Positions 34,663-43,473 of a stretch of 62,309 nucleotides of DNA are shown here, one piece after another (position 1 is the stretch's first letter; each line of letters begins with the position of its first letter). A model generated the notes under the pieces. The model was not told the origin of the DNA. It did not search any database and was given only the letters and a program-made list of their open reading frames with translations. The stretch comes from Chitinophagales bacterium (GTDB lineage Bacteria; Bacteroidota; Bacteroidia; Chitinophagales; Chitinophagaceae), in the NCBI GenBank assembly GCA_017303395.1, contig JAFLBN010000020.1:1-62309 (forward strand), given 5' to 3'. A program made the translations under genes and the position numbers.

Positions 34663-35268
34663 TTATATAGCGTTGCTATGGTTGAACAGCAATTGCCTTG
34701 ATGTGAGTATTTCTTCAGCCATTTTCTTAAAAAGTTCTTTGCCGCTTTTTTCAGAAATGTATTGTTTGTTAAACTCTTGTCTGGTAAAACCGCCAATCAC
34801 AGATTGTTGTTTTTCATGGTTGTAAAGCTTCCAGTATGCCAGCCTGTTTTCTGCAATGTATGCAAGCTCCATTTCGCCAATGGCACAGGCATTGGTTGTC
34901 AGGTAGCCCATGCTCTTGCCGGGAGATGTAAAACTGAAGCGAAGTGATTCCTTGTTTTCAAAAGTCAGGATTATTTCGTCGCCTTTATTCAGCGGGAAAG
35001 ATTTGTAGGTACTGTAGAATTTGATGTAGTTGATATAGTGATAGGAGCTGAAGCTGATACCCAGAAAAGAGTTTCTTTTGTATGGTGGCAACTCTTCGCA
35101 GATATTGTTCAGTATTCTGAAGTTGCGTCCGTCGTGCATAAAAGGGAAGGTTTTGATAAACTCTTCGCCGCGTATGCCCGCCAGTTGGGTAATCTTCAGC
35201 ACAAGACGTTGTATTTCTTGTGTTCCTTCGTTTATTACAGATGCTCTTGCATCATAGCCTGTTCTCAT
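34663..35268 (-). CDS. Hypothetical protein, 201 residues
   Basis: ATG at 35268; no signal peptide or transmembrane helix, so probably cytoplasmic. The sequence looks like a mixed alpha/beta soluble domain: a helical start (NEGTQEIQRLVLKITQLAG), a central beta portion (GDEIILTFENKESLRFSFTS), a helix-rich tail (SGKELFKKMAEEILTSRQLL). I do not recognise a family or catalytic motif. It has its own terminator and is preceded by about 270 bp of A/T-rich spacer. Convergent or regulatory partners are not evident. Confidence 0.6.
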   Translation of the reverse strand: MRTGYDARASVINEGTQEIQRLVLKITQLAGIRGEEFIKTFPFMHDGRNFRILNNICEELPPYKRNSFLGISFSSYHYINYIKFYSTYKSFPLNKGDEIILTFENKESLRFSFTSPGKSMGYLTTNACAIGEMELAYIAENRLAYWKLYNHEKQQSVIGGFTRQEFNKQYISEKSGKELFKKMAEEILTSRQLLFNHSNAI

Positions 35269-35497
35269 TTGGGGATGTCTTTTAAAAATTAGCGTAGATT
35301 ATTTTTTGTTTTCAGTTTTTTTGTTTGATTAAAAATAGGACAGGGCTGTGTTTCAGGTGTTACATGTGTTTTAGCATTAGGTTAACTATTGGTAAAGGGC
35401 AATACTTTACCTGTTGCGAATATTTTGTATATTTGCAACCAGAATGATTTTTTTCATTGTTTACGATATTTTCATATCAAACAAACAATTGAAAATA

Positions 35498-35525
35498 CAG
35501 AGAGCCGTACTTATACGGCTCTCTG
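35498..35525 (-). terminator. Rho-independent terminator
   Basis: CAGAGAGCCGTA / TACGGCTCTCTG stem with a 4-nt loop, 15 nt after the minus-strand stop at 35540. TATTTTC follows on that strand. Confidence 0.78.
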
Positions 35526-35539
35526 TCGTATAAGAAGGT

Positions 35540-35914
35540 TCAGATAGCCATTTCTAACAACATGACATCTCTTTGCGACTTGATAGCGTGAACGCTTTTT
35601 GCCTGTCGCATGTACTCTTCTACAGCCTTTTTAATGATTCGTTTACACCCGGTGGTCAATTTGATGGACCGATAACCTTTCCCTTCTTTGTAGTTCTCTC
35701 GTATCCACTCTGCACGCATGGTCAGCTCTGTACTTAGTGCTTTTACCTTGTGCATAATCTCCTCGAATGATGGAGGGGTGCCGTTTTTTTCAATGTATGA
35801 GTACATGTCTTCTATGTACTCACCTGTGATGGTGTTACTGATCTGCTCAAACAAGTCTTGGTACTGCTTACCATAGACCCGCTGATGCAGGAAGTCAGTG
35901 ATAGTCGTTAACAT
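35540..35914 (-). CDS. Hypothetical protein, 124 residues
   Basis: ATG at 35914, mostly helical and charged, with no leader. Motif-free; ends in a Lys/Arg-rich helical region (CKRIIKKAVEEYMRQAKSV). Probably a soluble cytoplasmic protein. It has its own terminator. I do not recognise it. Its neighbours (201-residue hypothetical, usher-like locus) give no functional hint. Confidence 0.6.
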   Translation of the reverse strand: MLTTITDFLHQRVYGKQYQDLFEQISNTITGEYIEDMYSYIEKNGTPPSFEEIMHKVKALSTELTMRAEWIRENYKEGKGYRSIKLTTGCKRIIKKAVEEYMRQAKSVHAIKSQRDVMLLEMAI

Positions 35915-36032
35915 AATAGAGTGTCTTTCGTTAAAATAAAAAATGGGGTAAAATCTCGTGATAGCTGTTTATATGATTATCATCTCATATCGCTCATTAT
36001 GTTACTTCAAATATAGTCATTGAAATCTGAAA

Positions 36033-36413
36033 CTAGTATACCGCAGATTGGGTATTTTGGGTTAACATATTGTTATTGCCCTGTCCATTCAGCGTATAGT
36101 ATACATCGGTGTTTTGCCTGCGCACGTGCAATGCAGTCATTTTGTTTGAGTTATATATGTATTCGACTATCCTGCCCTTCGCACGATAGGTATTTTCTTT
36201 TAATTGCTTATTAATCTTGTATCGCTTGCCATCTATGATAATATGCTCCTTTCTTATTGAGATATTGCCTGTCTGTTCCTTTGTTTCGCTATGGTCTACC
36301 GCAAAAAAGTCGCTGCCAGTGTGTATATACATCACTTTGCAGTAGGTGTAGTCTTGTGCATAGCCACTGATGGCTACACATAGCAGTATGATAATGAATA
36401 ACAGGTTTTTCAT
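36033..36413 (-). CDS. Small exported hypothetical protein at the end of the usher-like locus
   Basis: 126 residues from ATG 36413 (MKNLLFIIILLCVAISGYAQ leader). The mature part is about 107 residues and beta-rich, with IHTGSDFFAVDHSETKEQT and KEHIIIDGKRYKINKQL; no domain is recognised. The open frame extends 11 codons upstream into the 3' end of the usher-like gene, but the leader fixes the start. It begins 19 nt after the usher-like stop, so it is probably its cotranscribed partner. Role unknown; might be an accessory periplasmic factor. Confidence 0.65.
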   Translation of the reverse strand: MKNLLFIIILLCVAISGYAQDYTYCKVMYIHTGSDFFAVDHSETKEQTGNISIRKEHIIIDGKRYKINKQLKENTYRAKGRIVEYIYNSNKMTALHVRRQNTDVYYTLNGQGNNNMLTQNTQSAVY

Positions 36414-36432
36414 ACTCTTTTGTTTTAGAAGA

Positions 36433-39222
36433 TTACTTGTTTTCAAGGTATCGGACTTTGCGTGCTTTTTGTTTCAGCACAAATACTACATTCTCTTTTT
36501 CTTTGTTCATCAAGTCTATTTTGAAGCCCGACTGTTGTGCCTTGTAGTCAGAGTTTTCAAGAAATGCCTGGCTGATGCGAACATTATATACACCTGCAGG
36601 TACAGACAGCTTAAAGTTGCCTTGCTTGTCTGTAAGTGTACTGAAGCGAATACCCACAGAGTCTACAGCAGTTATCTTTATCTGGTCGGGGCTAAGTTTT
36701 GATGTGCTGAATGAGTCTGATATAATGCGTACGGTACCTGTTATTTCTTTACCCTTCTTGAATGGCATAGTAAAGGTGATGTTGTTGTCAACTGTTATTA
36801 TCTGATTAATGCCGTTGATGGGCACCAGATTTTCATTGTTGGTTTGTACATGTATGTGGTAGTCGCCCTTCTCTATGTTTTTATATTTTATTTCGCCATC
36901 TCCGTTGCTGATAAAAGGCATATTATTGATGGTCATCTTCACATTTTCAACAGGCATTTCGTCTGCATCCATAGATTGGTTATTGTTCACGTCATTAAAC
37001 AAAACCAACTTCAATGTGTGATATTTTTTGTTGAAGAGCACAGGCACATGCAGTTGTTTGCTGATGGCAAGCTGTGCTGTTCTCCTGTTGGCGATAGGCA
37101 GCCCTGGGTCGTCTGTTTGGCTTCTGAAGGGCACAAAGCAACTTGCATTGATAGAGAAGCCACTCTTCGGCCCTGTATATCCGAGGCTTCCGCCTACACC
37201 ACTGGTAAAGAAATTATCTTTCAGGCTTTTCGACAGGTTGTACCTTACAGTACCGTGCATCCTGCTTCTGAAAAGGTAGAAGTTAACGTTGGGACCGCCG
37301 TTTACCGTTTCTGTATACGATAGTATTGTTTGCTTGCCGTCTTCGTATCCTGTTATGGGTGTGCGTGTATATAGCATCATGAACCCGAAGTATTTGGAGC
37401 TGATGTCTGCAGTAGATGTGATGATGAAGAGGTCTTCTTTGCCTGGCGTAGGGTCGTCTCCGAATGCACTTTGTATATTCAGGTTAGATGTCCATTTGTT
37501 GCCCATTTGCCATCTGCTGAGCACATCAAAAAAGTAAGATGTCTTCAGGCCGCCATTCATAAACGACAATCCGTTTTGCTTCAGCAGACCTGTACTGATG
37601 GATGTTTGAACCGATTTGGAAAACCTGTTGTACCTGATACCAAGTCTGTCTATATTGTAAGAAAGCAGGTCTGAATTGAATAGGCTGTCTCTCAGGAAAT
37701 TCATCATCATATAGCTTGATGAATAGAACAGGCCGATTCCTGATTTTTTGGTAGATAGTGTAATGTCGTGGTTGTGATATATCAACCCTCTGTTAATGCC
37801 CGGAAAACGCTTATCGTAGTAGTTAGCAGTAGATGAGAATGTGATTTTATTTTTAGAAACCCGGAAACCATAGCCGCCCGATATCCCCATTTGTTTCGGA
37901 GCGGCCTGATTTCGCGGGTTTTCCTCGTATCCTGCTCTCGCAAGTATGTTAAAGGTTATATTTTTCTTATTTATGAAAACAACATCGTTTGATGAAATAT
38001 AGCTGTTGATGCCTGTGCCATGGTCTGTATTAAACATCAGCGTGTTATTTACAGTTGCTTTTTTCAGGCTATAGTTCAGTATAGCAGCATATACATCATT
38101 CTGAAAGTATGACTGGCCGTCTCTCATTACAGCTATCAAGCTGATGCCTACGCCATTCAGGTTGTATGTAACATCCAATCCTCTTATTGGGTTTGTTACA
38201 AAAAACAATGGCAGATTTACCTGCCCTGCGCTAACAGTAAGGTTTTTACTGTTGTACTGCAGTTTGAAAATATGTTGTTGCAAGCCTGTAGGCATGTTGC
38301 CAAACTGCTTACTTCTGTATGTAAACTCAAAACTTCTGGCGTTTTTGAACTGTATCCTTCCTCTTGCGGCTCCGTATATACTGGTTCTTTCGCCAAAAGA
38401 AATAGCTCCCATTTCTAACCTGAGCGGTATGCCGCTGTAGGATGATCTGTTGTATTTGCCTTCCTCTGCATATTTCTGCAGTTGAAAGTAGTTGTTGTAC
38501 TGTTGTCCTATGCTGTTGGTTACATTGAATGTAATGGTCTCTGAATTTACATTGGCAATCTGATAGTGGTTGAGTTTTATCTCGTGAGTATAGTTACTGT
38601 CCTTGCCCGGTTGTAGTTTTATAATTACAGAGTCATCAATATTCAGTTCATAGTTTTTGTACTTCAGTACATAAGTATCTTCAATGTTGCCTGTGTTTTT
38701 CAGGTATATCTTGAAACTTGCGGTGGTATTTACCTTGTCTACTTCTATAATGTCACTCTTAGGCTGCGTTACAAATGTTTTACGCTCTTTAGTACGTATA
38801 CTGTATGCAGCTTCCTGCGTGTCACTTGCTAGTTCACGATACCAGATTTTGAACTTCACTTCTGTCCATTCAGATTTGGCTGTGGGCAGTTTCAATAAAT
38901 TAACGGGTACACTTATCTCCTCACCGGGAGATATGTTGTAATACTCATCATCACCATCAATGTACTTATTTCTGGAGATGTTCTTCCAACCGAATGGTAC
39001 AATGGTACGTACTGCTATTCTGCGTACCTTTTTGGTATTATTTGCTATGGTGACTTTGTTAGCCAGCAGATTGGTATTTTCTGCAGCTATCAATGAGTCT
39101 TTTAAAATTTTTACCTTAACTATATAGTTGCCGGGGTTGGCATAGCTACGCGTTGCAAAAATGGCAACCAATAGTATACACCATAGCTTAAATAGTGGTA
39201 TTGTATGTTGGTAACGATTCAT
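36433..39222 (-). CDS. Usher-like outer-membrane protein: Ig-like N-terminal domains, barrel, C-terminal SdrD-like/prealbumin-like domains
   Basis: 929 residues; leader ends near ATRSYANPG. Residues about 30-255 hold two Ig-like/NEW3-type domains (NTKKVRRIAVRTIVPFGWKN; STASFKIYLKNTGNIEDTYV-like). Residues about 265-735 are long alternating beta-strands with Tyr/Phe/Asn-rich turns, as in an outer-membrane barrel. At 739-820 an SdrD-B-like sandwich (VLFNDVNNNQSMDADEMPVE, an FxDxNxN..D..E pattern) and at 828-925 a second carboxypeptidase-regulatory-like sandwich (TDKQGNFKLSVPAGVYNVRI) close the protein. The order N-terminal domain, barrel, C-terminal sandwiches resembles alpha-type ushers. Together with a PapD-like chaperone and subunits nearby, I infer an usher role. 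No plug domain was identified, and sequence homology to known ushers is untested. Confidence 0.55.
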   Translation of the reverse strand: MNRYQHTIPLFKLWCILLVAIFATRSYANPGNYIVKVKILKDSLIAAENTNLLANKVTIANNTKKVRRIAVRTIVPFGWKNISRNKYIDGDDEYYNISPGEEISVPVNLLKLPTAKSEWTEVKFKIWYRELASDTQEAAYSIRTKERKTFVTQPKSDIIEVDKVNTTASFKIYLKNTGNIEDTYVLKYKNYELNIDDSVIIKLQPGKDSNYTHEIKLNHYQIANVNSETITFNVTNSIGQQYNNYFQLQKYAEEGKYNRSSYSGIPLRLEMGAISFGERTSIYGAARGRIQFKNARSFEFTYRSKQFGNMPTGLQQHIFKLQYNSKNLTVSAGQVNLPLFFVTNPIRGLDVTYNLNGVGISLIAVMRDGQSYFQNDVYAAILNYSLKKATVNNTLMFNTDHGTGINSYISSNDVVFINKKNITFNILARAGYEENPRNQAAPKQMGISGGYGFRVSKNKITFSSTANYYDKRFPGINRGLIYHNHDITLSTKKSGIGLFYSSSYMMMNFLRDSLFNSDLLSYNIDRLGIRYNRFSKSVQTSISTGLLKQNGLSFMNGGLKTSYFFDVLSRWQMGNKWTSNLNIQSAFGDDPTPGKEDLFIITSTADISSKYFGFMMLYTRTPITGYEDGKQTILSYTETVNGGPNVNFYLFRSRMHGTVRYNLSKSLKDNFFTSGVGGSLGYTGPKSGFSINASCFVPFRSQTDDPGLPIANRRTAQLAISKQLHVPVLFNKKYHTLKLVLFNDVNNNQSMDADEMPVENVKMTINNMPFISNGDGEIKYKNIEKGDYHIHVQTNNENLVPINGINQIITVDNNITFTMPFKKGKEITGTVRIISDSFSTSKLSPDQIKITAVDSVGIRFSTLTDKQGNFKLSVPAGVYNVRISQAFLENSDYKAQQSGFKIDLMNKEKENVVFVLKQKARKVRYLENK

Positions 39223-39294
39223 GGGGATTGAATGCGTTAATGTTTGAGATTAATGAATAACCTCTCTTAAATTTCCTCAAGGGGGGTAAAATAA

Positions 39295-39318
39295 GCCCTC
39301 TCTACATATCGAGAGGGC
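39295..39318 (-). terminator. Hairpin between the subunit gene and the usher-like gene
   Basis: GCCCTCTC / GAGAGGGC 8-bp stem with 8-nt loop. On the minus strand it is followed by TTATTTTACC, 49 nt after the subunit stop and 72 nt before the usher-like start. It may terminate most transcripts and so make the subunit more abundant than the usher. Confidence 0.65.
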
Positions 39319-39367
39319 TCATTGCATTTTACTGCATCTATTATGCTTAGCCTATGCAGGCGTAAGA

Positions 39368-39949
39368 TTAGATAGTAGTAGCAGTGATAGTTACAGGCAG
39401 AGTGTAAGTACCGCCTTGGTGACCGTAACCTGGAGTCAGGTGTACATTCATACCCCAGTTAGCAGTAGTGTGGCCCATTGGATGAGCGAACAGTGTAGTA
39501 CCTGCGCTGTTCAGAGCAGTGTTAGCTGGCAGTACGCTAGTTGCGCCAGAAGGAGCACCTACTACAGTCAGTTTCAATGCGCTAGCAGCCATTGGGTAAG
39601 TTTGAGAAGCACCACCGCTCCAAGTGAAGTTTGCAGGGCTAGTAGCAACTACGTTGTAACCTACGCTAGAAGCGATAGTGAATTCGAATTCACCAGCACC
39701 TGTAGGCAGAACTTGTGGATTTTCAACCAGATCCAGACCATTGTCATACTCTGCGATTGTGTTGAAAGTGTTGCTGATGAAACCTACGAAAGGCAGGTTA
39801 GTACCAGGTGCACCATTCTGAGAAGATGGAGTCAGAACGATTACTTCATTCAGGATAGCGCTTGTGTTCAAAGTGCTTACTGCTGTTGTTTGTGCTTTTG
39901 CAGCGAATGCAGCGATTGCTACTGCTGCTGTCAGAACGATTTTTTTCAT
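39368..39949 (-). CDS. Candidate fibre subunit with fimbrial-type C-terminal strand
   Basis: 193 residues. A signal peptide ends AAFAAKAQ. The mature 174 residues are Thr/Ala/Gly/Ser-rich with few charges, like fimbrial subunits. The C-terminus GYGHQGGTYTLPVTITATTI has the Gly-x-Tyr plus alternating hydrophobics of chaperone-usher donor-strand edge strands. It shares GHQxGxY with the subunit encoded at 42045-42551 (GHQSGVYTTNIIFTLTQQ). There is a strong hairpin downstream and a 675-bp spacer upstream. Codon choices are highly biased toward frequent codons, suggesting abundant expression, so it may be the major subunit. Subunit identity is an inference. Confidence 0.6.
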   Translation of the reverse strand: MKKIVLTAAVAIAAFAAKAQTTAVSTLNTSAILNEVIVLTPSSQNGAPGTNLPFVGFISNTFNTIAEYDNGLDLVENPQVLPTGAGEFEFTIASSVGYNVVATSPANFTWSGGASQTYPMAASALKLTVVGAPSGATSVLPANTALNSAGTTLFAHPMGHTTANWGMNVHLTPGYGHQGGTYTLPVTITATTI

Positions 39950-40334
39950 TGTTTTTCGTTTTAAATGGTTTGAAAAAGTTTGTAATGCAAATCTCTATCA
40001 AAACAGAGGCGGATGTAAACTCCTTTATTAACATTTTTAACACAAAACAATGTATCATGGACAAAAGCAGTTTTACATCTATTCTGCAACATCGTGTTGC
40101 GAATATATTATTGCCTTGTACTGCTTTACTATAAAGGGTTTCAGCAAAACGTTATTGGTTTCATTTACTGTTTTCATATTTTATATTTTACGTTTTTATG
40201 TTGTTTTATTGCTGTTTACGTACAAAATTAAACAGTTGTATGTAGGCGAAATATTATATGAATGCCTGTTTTTGCCACCAAAAGCTTTTAAAGTGCTTGT
40301 AGACAGTTGTTTATGATGAATTTATTGTGACTTA

Positions 40335-40348
40335 TTGATCTAGGTCAA
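40335..40348. promoter_or_regulatory. FNR/CRP-like palindrome TTGATCTAGGTCAA
   Basis: 14 bp, one mismatch from the classical TTGAT-N4-ATCAA half-sites. It is about 390 bp upstream of the candidate subunit gene, further than usual for an activator, so its role is uncertain. Confidence 0.3.
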
Positions 40349-40557
40349 TTCTTGAAATGCTCAAATAGAGCAGGGTTATCCACATGAACTAACAGTGAAT
40401 CCACAATTTTGAAACAAAGAATGTAAATAATAATATGATGAAAATTGCCCGATTTAGGGTGTGTAATACACTGCGAAAGTAGCGCCCACATTGCTTTTGG
40501 CCTGTAGAATTACTATCTCTCGCCCTCCTGAAACTCGTAGAATTAGTATCGGGGCAA

Positions 40558-40584
40558 TAAAAAAGGCCGGCATTTGCCGACCTT
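40558..40584 (-). terminator. Terminator of the chaperone-like gene
   Basis: AAGGCCGGCA / TGCCGACCTT stem (one G-T pair), then TTTTTTATT on the minus strand. It lies 40 nt after the stop. Confidence 0.8.
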
Positions 40585-40624
40585 ATAATGTTGATTATGA
40601 ATTCTTTAAGTAGAGTAGTAGAGC

Positions 40625-41506
40625 TTATTTCAATTCTATTTCCAACTGCGCCGCTTCAAGAGGCACTTCATCGTCATTGGCATCTATCATGGCAACAGCT
40701 GTGTATTTGCCCTTCGGTACAGTGTCTGGAATAACAAAATCTATATTTCGTACCTGATCGGGAAGTATTTTAAACGGATCTTTCCCTTCTTTGCCCGGAT
40801 ACACAGTTATTTTCTCTCCGCTTTCTTTAGACAGCAGTTCTATATAAGATATACACCTTAATAATACACTGCCCTGGTTTTTGCACGTTATGCGATATTG
40901 CCCGCGTTCCAGCATCGGAGTGAATGATGTCATTTTCAAATCTTTGCTCAATACAGTAGGTGGTGTTTGGTACACCTGTACACCTACACGATACGATTTT
41001 TCTACCGATGCATCTATATTACCCGATTTCTGATTGGCTACTTTTTCCTTCATACCTTCCAGAAATATCATGGCCCATTTCATTTCAGATATTGCAGCTT
41101 CAGAGTCAGGTACTTGTATTGTAACAGGCAGTGTACCTATAGTATTGCCGGGTATTTCAATAAAGTTGTTAGATAACTTCAGCCATGTGGCGCAAGAACG
41201 CGGATGTTTACCCGGTTCCATGTAGGTAACGTTCGAGTTTTCGTCTCTTATAAAGTCCGTTAGTGATACTTTGAACTGTACAGGGCTGTCCAGTGTGTTG
41301 TCAAAGTTGATATTGAGTGTCTGCGTTTGCCCTCTGTCTGCAGTGAAGTAAAGCGTTGCAGGCAGTATTGCCACACCTTTCTTTTTATTGTTGTTTTTGG
41401 CACGTGCATTTTCGCTCAGTTGCTTAACCTGCGTACTGTCAAGCTGTTGTGCATAGCTGCATGTTAATGATAAGTAAAGCGGGATGAATATTAGCGCTCG
41501 TTTCAT
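40625..41506 (-). CDS. PapD-like periplasmic chaperone
   Basis: 293 residues from ATG 41506 (MKRALIFIPLYLSLTCSYAQ leader; the longer frame adds 14 residues before the leader). Two Ig-like domains: the first (about 40-165) has ILPATLYFTADRGQTQTLN, then SCATWLKLSNNFIEIPG and SEMKWAMIFLEGM, the pattern of COG3121/PapD-like and WIP-type domains where a strand caps subunits; the second (about 170-290) starts VEKSYRVGVQVYQTPP. It should bind subunits in the periplasm and hand them to the usher-like protein. It is divergent from two candidate subunit genes (68 bp between starts), which supports the fibre-locus interpretation. Confidence 0.68.
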   Translation of the reverse strand: MKRALIFIPLYLSLTCSYAQQLDSTQVKQLSENARAKNNNKKKGVAILPATLYFTADRGQTQTLNINFDNTLDSPVQFKVSLTDFIRDENSNVTYMEPGKHPRSCATWLKLSNNFIEIPGNTIGTLPVTIQVPDSEAAISEMKWAMIFLEGMKEKVANQKSGNIDASVEKSYRVGVQVYQTPPTVLSKDLKMTSFTPMLERGQYRITCKNQGSVLLRCISYIELLSKESGEKITVYPGKEGKDPFKILPDQVRNIDFVIPDTVPKGKYTAVAMIDANDDEVPLEAAQLEIELK

Positions 41507-41574
41507 AAAATGGAGTATTATTGGGGTATAATATAAAAAACACGCCAAATATAGGAAAAGCCCCTAATACTACT

Positions 41575-42048
41575 ATGTACAGAATAATAATATTTTTGTT
41601 ATTAACGAGCCCTTTACAAATTTTAGCTCAGGGAAACGGTAATAACAAGATATCAGTTCAGGCAAACAGGCCCATTCAGTTTTCCTATAATAATATAGAA
41701 GAGTTACAGCAGCAGAAAGTATTGACTAATGCACTGGAGTTGAAGCTGAAAGTAAAGGAGTACAACTGGAATGTTTTTGCAAGCCTGGTATCTGAAAACA
41801 ATTCATTTTACAACACTTTTAATAATAAACTGGCACTCAGGCTTCAGAATTACGATTCGTACAACGCCAATATAAGTCGCACGGATGTTGTGCTTTCTCA
41901 AGCACAGGCATTACTGTTTACACAACCGGCAGTACAACATTCACAACATTTTAATTTCTATTATGATGTGGTGTTATATCCTTTTACTAACTTCGTGCCG
42001 TCGGGACAGTTCAATTTTTCTATTGTTTTTACAATGACAAGGCCGTGA
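41575..42048 (+). CDS. Candidate fibre subunit, minor type
   Basis: 157 residues from ATG 41575 (MYRIIIFLLLTSPLQILAQ leader). The mature part is beta-rich with Asn/Gln/Ser and few charged residues (KISVQANRPIQFSYNNIEEL; NNFYNTFNNKLALRLQN-like stretches). The C-terminal strand is PSGQFNFSIVFTMTRP, a Gly-x-Phe version of the fimbrial edge strand. It overlaps the next gene by 4 nt (GTGA), so the pair is translationally coupled. It lies divergent from the chaperone gene. Subunit assignment is inferred from the C-terminal strand and context. Confidence 0.58.
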   Translation: MYRIIIFLLLTSPLQILAQGNGNNKISVQANRPIQFSYNNIEELQQQKVLTNALELKLKVKEYNWNVFASLVSENNSFYNTFNNKLALRLQNYDSYNANISRTDVVLSQAQALLFTQPAVQHSQHFNFYYDVVLYPFTNFVPSGQFNFSIVFTMTRP

Positions 42049-42551
42049 AACGAATACTTTTTATATTATCATTATTACCCCTCTCCGCAGCAGCACAGTC
42101 AAACGGTAATGCCTATGGTATAGGCAACAGCGCATCTGTAAATGGTTCTGTAAACATGCCATCTCTTATGCGTATCGATGTTACTGATCATCATAAACAA
42201 GTAGTCCTGAACAGGATTGAAGATTATGAAAATGGTAAAGTAGCTTATGATATCGCAAGTCTGAATGTAAAGAGTTCTCGCCCGTGGATAGTTAATATTA
42301 TGACAGAGGGTCAGTATGCAAGCCCATCATCGGCAACATCAAGCCGCACAATGCCTGTCAGCATGTTTTCTTTTAAAGAATCTGCAAGCGATCAGTTTGT
42401 GACTGTAAGTACGTCTGCTCGTCCTTTGATAAGGAGTACAAACAGCAGTCTTGAAAACAGCTATACGCTCGATATGTTGGTGAAGCCGCCATTTGGCCAC
42501 CAGTCAGGTGTTTATACTACTAACATCATCTTTACACTTACGCAGCAATAA
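42045..42551 (+). CDS. Candidate fibre subunit, minor type (GTG start)
   Basis: 168 residues. The GTG at 42045 overlaps the previous stop (GTGA). Leader MKRILFILSLLPLSAAAQ is followed by a Gly/Asn/Ser-rich segment (SNGNAYGIGNSASVNGSVNM) and a beta-rich body. The C-terminus GHQSGVYTTNIIFTLTQQ matches the GHQxGxY end of the subunit at 39368-39949, which is the best evidence that these proteins belong together. There is a 16-nt gap to the convergent hypothetical gene. It would be an adaptor or tip subunit if the fibre interpretation holds. Confidence 0.6.
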   Translation: MKRILFILSLLPLSAAAQSNGNAYGIGNSASVNGSVNMPSLMRIDVTDHHKQVVLNRIEDYENGKVAYDIASLNVKSSRPWIVNIMTEGQYASPSSATSSRTMPVSMFSFKESASDQFVTVSTSARPLIRSTNSSLENSYTLDMLVKPPFGHQSGVYTTNIIFTLTQQ

Positions 42552-42567
42552 GGCACACCCATTGCTA

Positions 42568-43293
42568 TTATTGTTTAGGAGCAATATAGCCGGAAACCGT
42601 ACTGTTTATTTTGGTAATTAGGTTTTCTATCGATAATACTTTCAGTATCATCAGCATTTTATTACTAGTCTTGCTGATTGTCAGCTCTATGGTGATATAG
42701 TCAGGGCTTTTCAACGCCTTCACCGCTTCGTAATTGCCTTTTTCATATTGCCACTTGTAGCCGCTGTATGCGCCAAAAGAAGAAGAGTCGCCTTCGCTTA
42801 TCTGTCCTTTATATTTACTTACCAGTGTATCAACCAGCATTTTGTTTTTCTTCTTGTCAAAGCTGATGCCGTCAAAGAAGTTAAACCCGTCTGACCCCTT
42901 GAACGTTATTTTATCACCATTGTTTTCAAGCGTCAGTGTTTTCGTGGTTTTTACTTTGGTTTTCAGTTTTGGGTATTCTTTGTTGAAGCGTTCGTACTCT
43001 GCGGCAGAGATGCCAAAGTTTTTATGATAGGGTAGTATGGTGGCTGTAGCATGCTGCTCTTTATAGCTCTGAAACCAAACACGATTGTCTGTAAGTGATT
43101 TCTGATATTTTTTGATGATTTCCTTTAAATCGGCTGGTACATCTTTTTCAAGTACCTGAAAATCATATTGTCCCGCAGGTAGCCAATTGCTGATTTCTGT
43201 TATGGCTTCGTCTTCATATACTACCTGTTGGGAAAAGGAGTTGTTGCTATAACTTATTATTATAGCTGCAGTTACACATAGTATTTTTTTCAT
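42568..43293 (-). CDS. Exported hypothetical protein, 241 residues
   Basis: ATG at 43293 with signal peptide (MKKILCVTAAIIISYSNNSFSQ). The mature part has repeated Lys/Thr-rich beta strands (KLKTKVKTTKTLTLENNGDK, GDKITFKGSDGFNFFDGISF) and no recognised domain. It is not obviously part of the fibre locus: it is convergent with the subunit gene and has no fimbrial C-terminal strand. Its start lies about 180 bp from the divergent adhesin gene. Function unknown. Confidence 0.65.
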   Translation of the reverse strand: MKKILCVTAAIIISYSNNSFSQQVVYEDEAITEISNWLPAGQYDFQVLEKDVPADLKEIIKKYQKSLTDNRVWFQSYKEQHATATILPYHKNFGISAAEYERFNKEYPKLKTKVKTTKTLTLENNGDKITFKGSDGFNFFDGISFDKKKNKMLVDTLVSKYKGQISEGDSSSFGAYSGYKWQYEKGNYEAVKALKSPDYITIELTISKTSNKMLMILKVLSIENLITKINSTVSGYIAPKQ

Positions 43294-43473
43294 TTCAATA
43301 GTAGTTGGGGGTAAAATCGTTAGTAAAGATAGACATCACATCCAGTATTTTCAATATTAAATTTTAAAAAAATCTGTAACGTAAATACACATTTTGTTGA
43401 TTGTTTGTGGATAATTATATATGTTTACTGTTCCCCAGCTAATTAGTGAGTTAACAATCACAATGTATTTGTT

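Larger units (their letters stand above)
39950..40624. other. 675-bp spacer between the candidate subunit and chaperone genes
   Basis: A/T-rich, with no ORF that has a leader or plausible composition. It contains the chaperone terminator (40558-40584) and an FNR/CRP-like palindrome (40335-40348) at about 390 bp before the subunit ATG. Long leader or regulatory RNA is possible but not shown. Confidence 0.45.

Noticed and set aside
35428-35532. TATATTTG promoter-like box followed by a 29-codon ORF from 35443 and a hairpin
   Set aside because: The hairpin's T run is on the minus strand, so it belongs to the gene at 35540-35914. The ORF has only 8 nt between box and start and no features of a real peptide.
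40050-40316. 88-residue ORF in the spacer of the fibre locus
   Set aside because: It is Phe/Tyr/Leu-rich, has no leader or family features, and lies in A/T-rich DNA, so it is likely random.
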